DNA from: Larix sibirica
Taxonomy: Eukaryota; Streptophyta; Pinopsida; Pinales; Pinaceae
DNA: 12,895 bases
Reading direction: 5' to 3'
Assembly (NCBI GenBank): GCA_004151065.3
Contig: NWUY0304977213.1
Span: 1-12,895, forward strand
Numbering within the stretch: the first letter of the stretch is position 1; each line of letters starts with the position of its first letter. The notes under the pieces were generated by a model. It searched no databases. It worked only from the letters and a program-made list of their open reading frames with translations, and was not told the origin of the DNA. The position numbers and the translations under genes were made by a program. Shown here piece by piece: positions 10,171-12,895 of the stretch.

Positions 10171-10226
10171 AACAATTGATTTGTGACCAACAATGTTGGA
10201 GCTACCATATTTTTCTCCCAAAAGCT

Positions 10227-10298
10227 TGCTTGGTTTGATAATCTCCAAGGCTCCCAAATCCATGCTTGGTTGGATAATCTCCAGGGAGCCCTTCGATT
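10227..10298 (-). repeat. 36-bp tandem duplication within the methyltransferase tail
   Basis: Two adjacent 36-base units (10227-10262 and 10263-10298) share 20 of their first 21 bases. Being a multiple of three, the duplication adds 12 codons. In the frame that follows the acidic stretch it gives GSLEIIQPSMDL then GALEIIKPSKLL. The preserved frame suggests it arose while the gene was still coding. Confidence 0.7.
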
Positions 10299-10575
10299 AT
10301 TTCTCTTTGTCTTGGAAATCCATAGGTTGAAAAACAATTGAATCGCCTTGACCCACAAATTAGCAGGTATGCATTTTTTATTTTTAGTTTTTGAAAATAG
10401 ATTACAATCCTCAAACATTAGAAAAACATTGATTGAAAGATAGATAATGACCTTCTTGTTGTCAAGTCTTTGCTTGTCCATCTGTATGACAATACTTTAT
10501 GGATTCTCTGCCATCCTCGTCATCTTCATCATTTTTTTTTAATGGAGGATTCCTAAGAGTCCTCTATACTTGTAT

Positions 10576-10671
10576 CTTGTAGATAAGGAATTTGAAAAAG
10601 TCATTGAACAAAAGCAACCTTAAATACAAAGTATAATGAAATAATATATTTGAAAACATCACTACAAATAC
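10576..10671 (-). other. Probable intron 2 of the methyltransferase relic (96 bp)
   Basis: The methyltransferase frame (FYQELPINQ) reaches CAAG/GTATTTG with the donor GT at 10670-10671. A T-rich stretch ends in TTATCTACAAG, with AG at 10576-10577. Splicing in phase 1 gives DTSIEDS, stop, ESSIK, then the acidic DEDDEDG after a slip in an A run. Length and composition match intron 1. A later AG (at about 10564) is possible, so the acceptor is less certain than the donor. Confidence 0.5.
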
Positions 10672-12010
10672 CTTGATTTATAGGTAATTCTTGATAAAAT
10701 TTGTGCATAAACAGTTCTTGATGTACTGTTTCCACAATACAAATAATCACCCTATTTGGTGACTTGGTTAAAGAACAAAGAAATCTAATTCCAACATATA
10801 GTGAAAGAATTGTACCATCAAAAGAGACCAATTTGGAAACCATGTGATCCAAGAACTCCTAGATCCTTTCTTTTGCAAAAAGTTGGTTTCTCAAATTCAC
10901 ATTCGAATCACGTAAACCAATAAGTAGTATGTTCTCATCCTTCCAGTCCATCTCCATATGAATATTAGACACATTCTCCCATTCCAATCCAATTCTACGA
11001 TACTTTATAACTAAGAATCCTATATAAGAATCTTTTGAGAAATCCCTATAAATGTCAGGCTTGGTAGGATTCCCCTTTACTACTTTTTTTATTATATACT
11101 TCTTGCAGAATTGAGTGAATGCTTTAACATCCATACATGAATTATGCATATTAAGTATAAAAACACAAGTACATGTCTCTTTATTTTCTTCTAAGTAGTA
11201 CAATAAGGAAACCATTTCTACTTTTGTTTAGACAAAAACACAATTACACATATCTACAATAACAAGTGCACAGTTGATTGAAAACTGAAAAAAGTCAATG
11301 TTCCTCAGTGTTTTGACTAATGTCGCTGGGTAACAAAGTTGACAAACAAAACTTGAACCATCTTTATTAGAATCAATGGTCATACGAATCTCCTCTATCT
11401 TGATATATAAGTTCAAGATATTCTTAGCATCCTTTGGTAATTTAGTATCATTCTCCTCTTCTTAGTTCTTTCTCTTCTTTCTAGGATATTTTCCTTGCTT
11501 ATCCGAACCTAAAATACTACACATTTGTTGAAAAATGATTTGTAACAATATTGTATTTTTCAATGACATTATTTTCACTAAGTCCCTCAGAATGATCAAG
11601 ATGAACATCATGAACTTTGAAATATTCACAAATCAAATGCCTGGTTGATATCTCATCCTTGATATGCTTGCAATATTGAAACAAGGTCTCCGTGCCAACA
11701 TTTATGTCCACTGATGTGATCAACCAAACTGATCCATTGATTATATTTTTGTCCACAATGGTCAATTATTCTTCGTCTAGATCACACAATGGTCTAAAAA
11801 ATTAGATCCATGTTGCTTTATTTTATTTTACCAACGAAATCATCTTGATCGATGCTCTTGGGAAAGCATGGAATGTAATTACTTTTGTAAACTTCGAGTA
11901 TAGAATACCATTTATTCCATATATATCATAGATAAAACAAGAGTCATATTGTCTTTAAGGTTGTCCTTAGTTGAAACAATGAAGATATCCATACATGCAT
12001 TTTGAAAATT

Positions 12011-12108
12011 CTACAAACAAATAAAATTAAAGAGTAAGAATATATTAGTAATTATTGATCATAGTTAGCAATTGTGGGGATTGATTTTTAAGAAGAAAAA
12101 AATTACAC
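12011..12108 (-). other. Spliceosomal intron 1 of the ParB-methyltransferase relic (98 bp)
   Basis: The frame ...ISTEEWQ ends in CAG, immediately followed by GTGTAA (donor at 12107-12108). Ninety-eight bases on, TTTTATTTGTTTGTAG ends at 12011 and the frame resumes as NFQNACMDIFIVS, phase 0. A branch-like TACTAAT sits about 35 bases before the acceptor, and the intron is T-rich with in-frame stops. Donor, branch, acceptor, phase and length all agree with plant introns. Confidence 0.7.
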
Positions 12109-12869
12109 CTGCCACTCTTCAGTGGAAATATTTCCCTTTCCCATGTGGGATGGCTTATTGTTGTATATGCATTTCTCCCTTTCATTCATGACTTGATCAA
12201 TGAAGGGAGCGTCAACAAATTCCTTGTTTGACAAATTTTGGTGTTTGCATAACTTTGTAATAATGTTATGAGGAACATTTTTGTGTAAAAGGTGAGCATT
12301 CTAATGATGATATCTTGAATTGTATGCTTTATATTTATAATTTTGAATGATTCTTTTTGTTTGTTGAAATAGTATGTTGTCCATCGAAGATATAGAAGTT
12401 CAATGTAGGCAATTCAGTTTCTTCTTTAGTTCTAGGATCATAGGGATCCATGTTTATAGTATCTAAAGGAAATAGAATAACCTATCTCTTTGTTGTTGTA
12501 AAAGTTGTGACAAGGGAGAAAACCATCCTTTCCATGAACTCTTCATCAACCTTGCAATTGCATATTTGAAGGCACTAGAACACATCTAGTTATATAAATA
12601 GAATTTTTTTTTCTCATTGAATAAAAATATTTGATTTGTTCTTGTTGACTATCTTTTGAGTTATTGAATCTCTTACTAGATTTCTGTAGCATTGCTTTTG
12701 AAGGATTTGATTTGAGTACCTTGAAAGAAGATTTGCTCACATCTTTCTCAAGATCATTGATAAAATAGCTTCTGAGGTACAAATGATTTTTTTCATGATT
12801 AATGTGTGTCATCTTATTTGTCATATTCATGTAATGCAATACAGATGAGATGTTCCTTTCCAACATCAT
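12109..12869 (-). pseudogene. ParB-like N-terminal part of the methyltransferase relic, broken
   Basis: From the ATG at 12869 one frame runs 107 codons (YFINDLEKDVSKSSFKVLKS, then TRCVLVPSNMQLQG) and stops at 12546. A frameshift then leads to VDEEFMERMVF, stop, VILFPLDTINMDPYDP and NFYIFDGQHTIS, with DGQH at 12374-12385. A promised position (VLVPS), a helix, VILFPLD and a D/E-G-H-R/T motif in this order is the ParB/Srx-fold layout, where GxHR is the nucleotide-binding signature. After another frameshift, NAHLLHKNVPHNIITKLCKH to STEEWQ reads cleanly into the donor of intron 1. In bacteria and phages ParB-like domains are often fused N-terminally to DNA methyltransferases, which fits what follows here. 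The true 5' end may lie outside the window, and no start is proven. Assignment rests on motif order and neighbour, not on similarity scores. Confidence 0.4.
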
Positions 12870-12895
12870 AACAAACTACCACCCCCGAAATGTAT

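Larger units (their letters stand above)
10175..12010 (-). pseudogene. Beta-class DNA (amino) methyltransferase-like domain with acidic tail, broken
   Basis: This continues the ParB-like part across intron 1. One frame reads from about 11516 to the donor at 10671, interrupted by stops at 11462, 11228 and 10859. It begins with a basic patch (PRKKRKN, 11465-11485), a possible nuclear signal. Next is CALVIVDMCN (about 11240-11270), where N4/N6 DNA methyltransferases have (D/N)PP(Y/W); both prolines are missing. Then come VSLLYYLEENKETCTCVFIL and a variable segment. Last is DENILLIGLRDS followed by FDGTILSLYVGIRF (10781-10822), resembling the SAM-binding motif I (hDhFxGxG) with the second Gly changed to Arg, then RVIICIVET. 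Catalytic motif before SAM motif is the permuted beta-class order. After intron 2 comes an acidic stretch (DEDDEDG) and a 12-residue tandem repeat. Motif I is fairly convincing, motif IV weak; the protein could not be active as it stands. Confidence 0.5.

Overview
The window looks like nuclear DNA of a land plant with a large, repeat-rich genome. It is strongly AT-rich, gene-poor and full of decayed coding sequence. Two short (96-98 bp) GT-AG introns and a third intron acceptor with a T-rich tract can be placed by reading frame. A conifer-like gymnosperm is my best guess, but that is inference; no plastid, mitochondrial or bacterial organisation is visible. I found no intact gene of recognisable function. 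Every recognisable coding stretch is on the minus strand and broken by stops and frameshifts.

Layout, left to right. Bases 1-616 look like the end of a dispersed repeat, possibly an LTR. Bases 1010-4480 hold a long decayed minus-strand coding relic (about 1,100 codons) with a coiled-coil C-terminal half. It resembles a multicopy repeat-borne gene more than a conserved host gene. A GC-richer stretch with a TATA-like site and a perfect hairpin lies just upstream of its putative start. From about 4850 to 7800 there is no gene, only degenerate short repeats and small hairpins.

The right half is the interesting part. Bases 7813-10170 contain three head-to-tail relics of FCP1/NLI-interacting-factor-like phosphatase domains (HAD superfamily). 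Each has recognisable landmarks: the catalytic hhhhDxxG strand, the hhIWoS strand, and either a C-terminal hhVD strand or an Asn-Cys-hydrophobic segment. Directly upstream on the same strand, 10175-12869 contains a broken gene whose pieces read as a ParB-like N-terminal domain (DGQHT motif), a basic patch, a beta-class (permuted) amino-DNA-methyltransferase-like domain, and an acidic tail. ParB-methyltransferase fusions are familiar from bacteria and phages. This copy carries at least one convincing spliceosomal intron, so it was domesticated or long resident in a eukaryotic nucleus before it decayed.

The relics are collinear and closely spaced with no opposing gene between them. They could be one large multidomain gene, a local gene cluster, or part of an uncharacterised mobile element or viral insertion. 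The sequence alone does not decide this. Many inactivating changes are the C-to-T or G-to-A type expected from deamination of methylated cytosine, which fits long residence in silenced chromatin.
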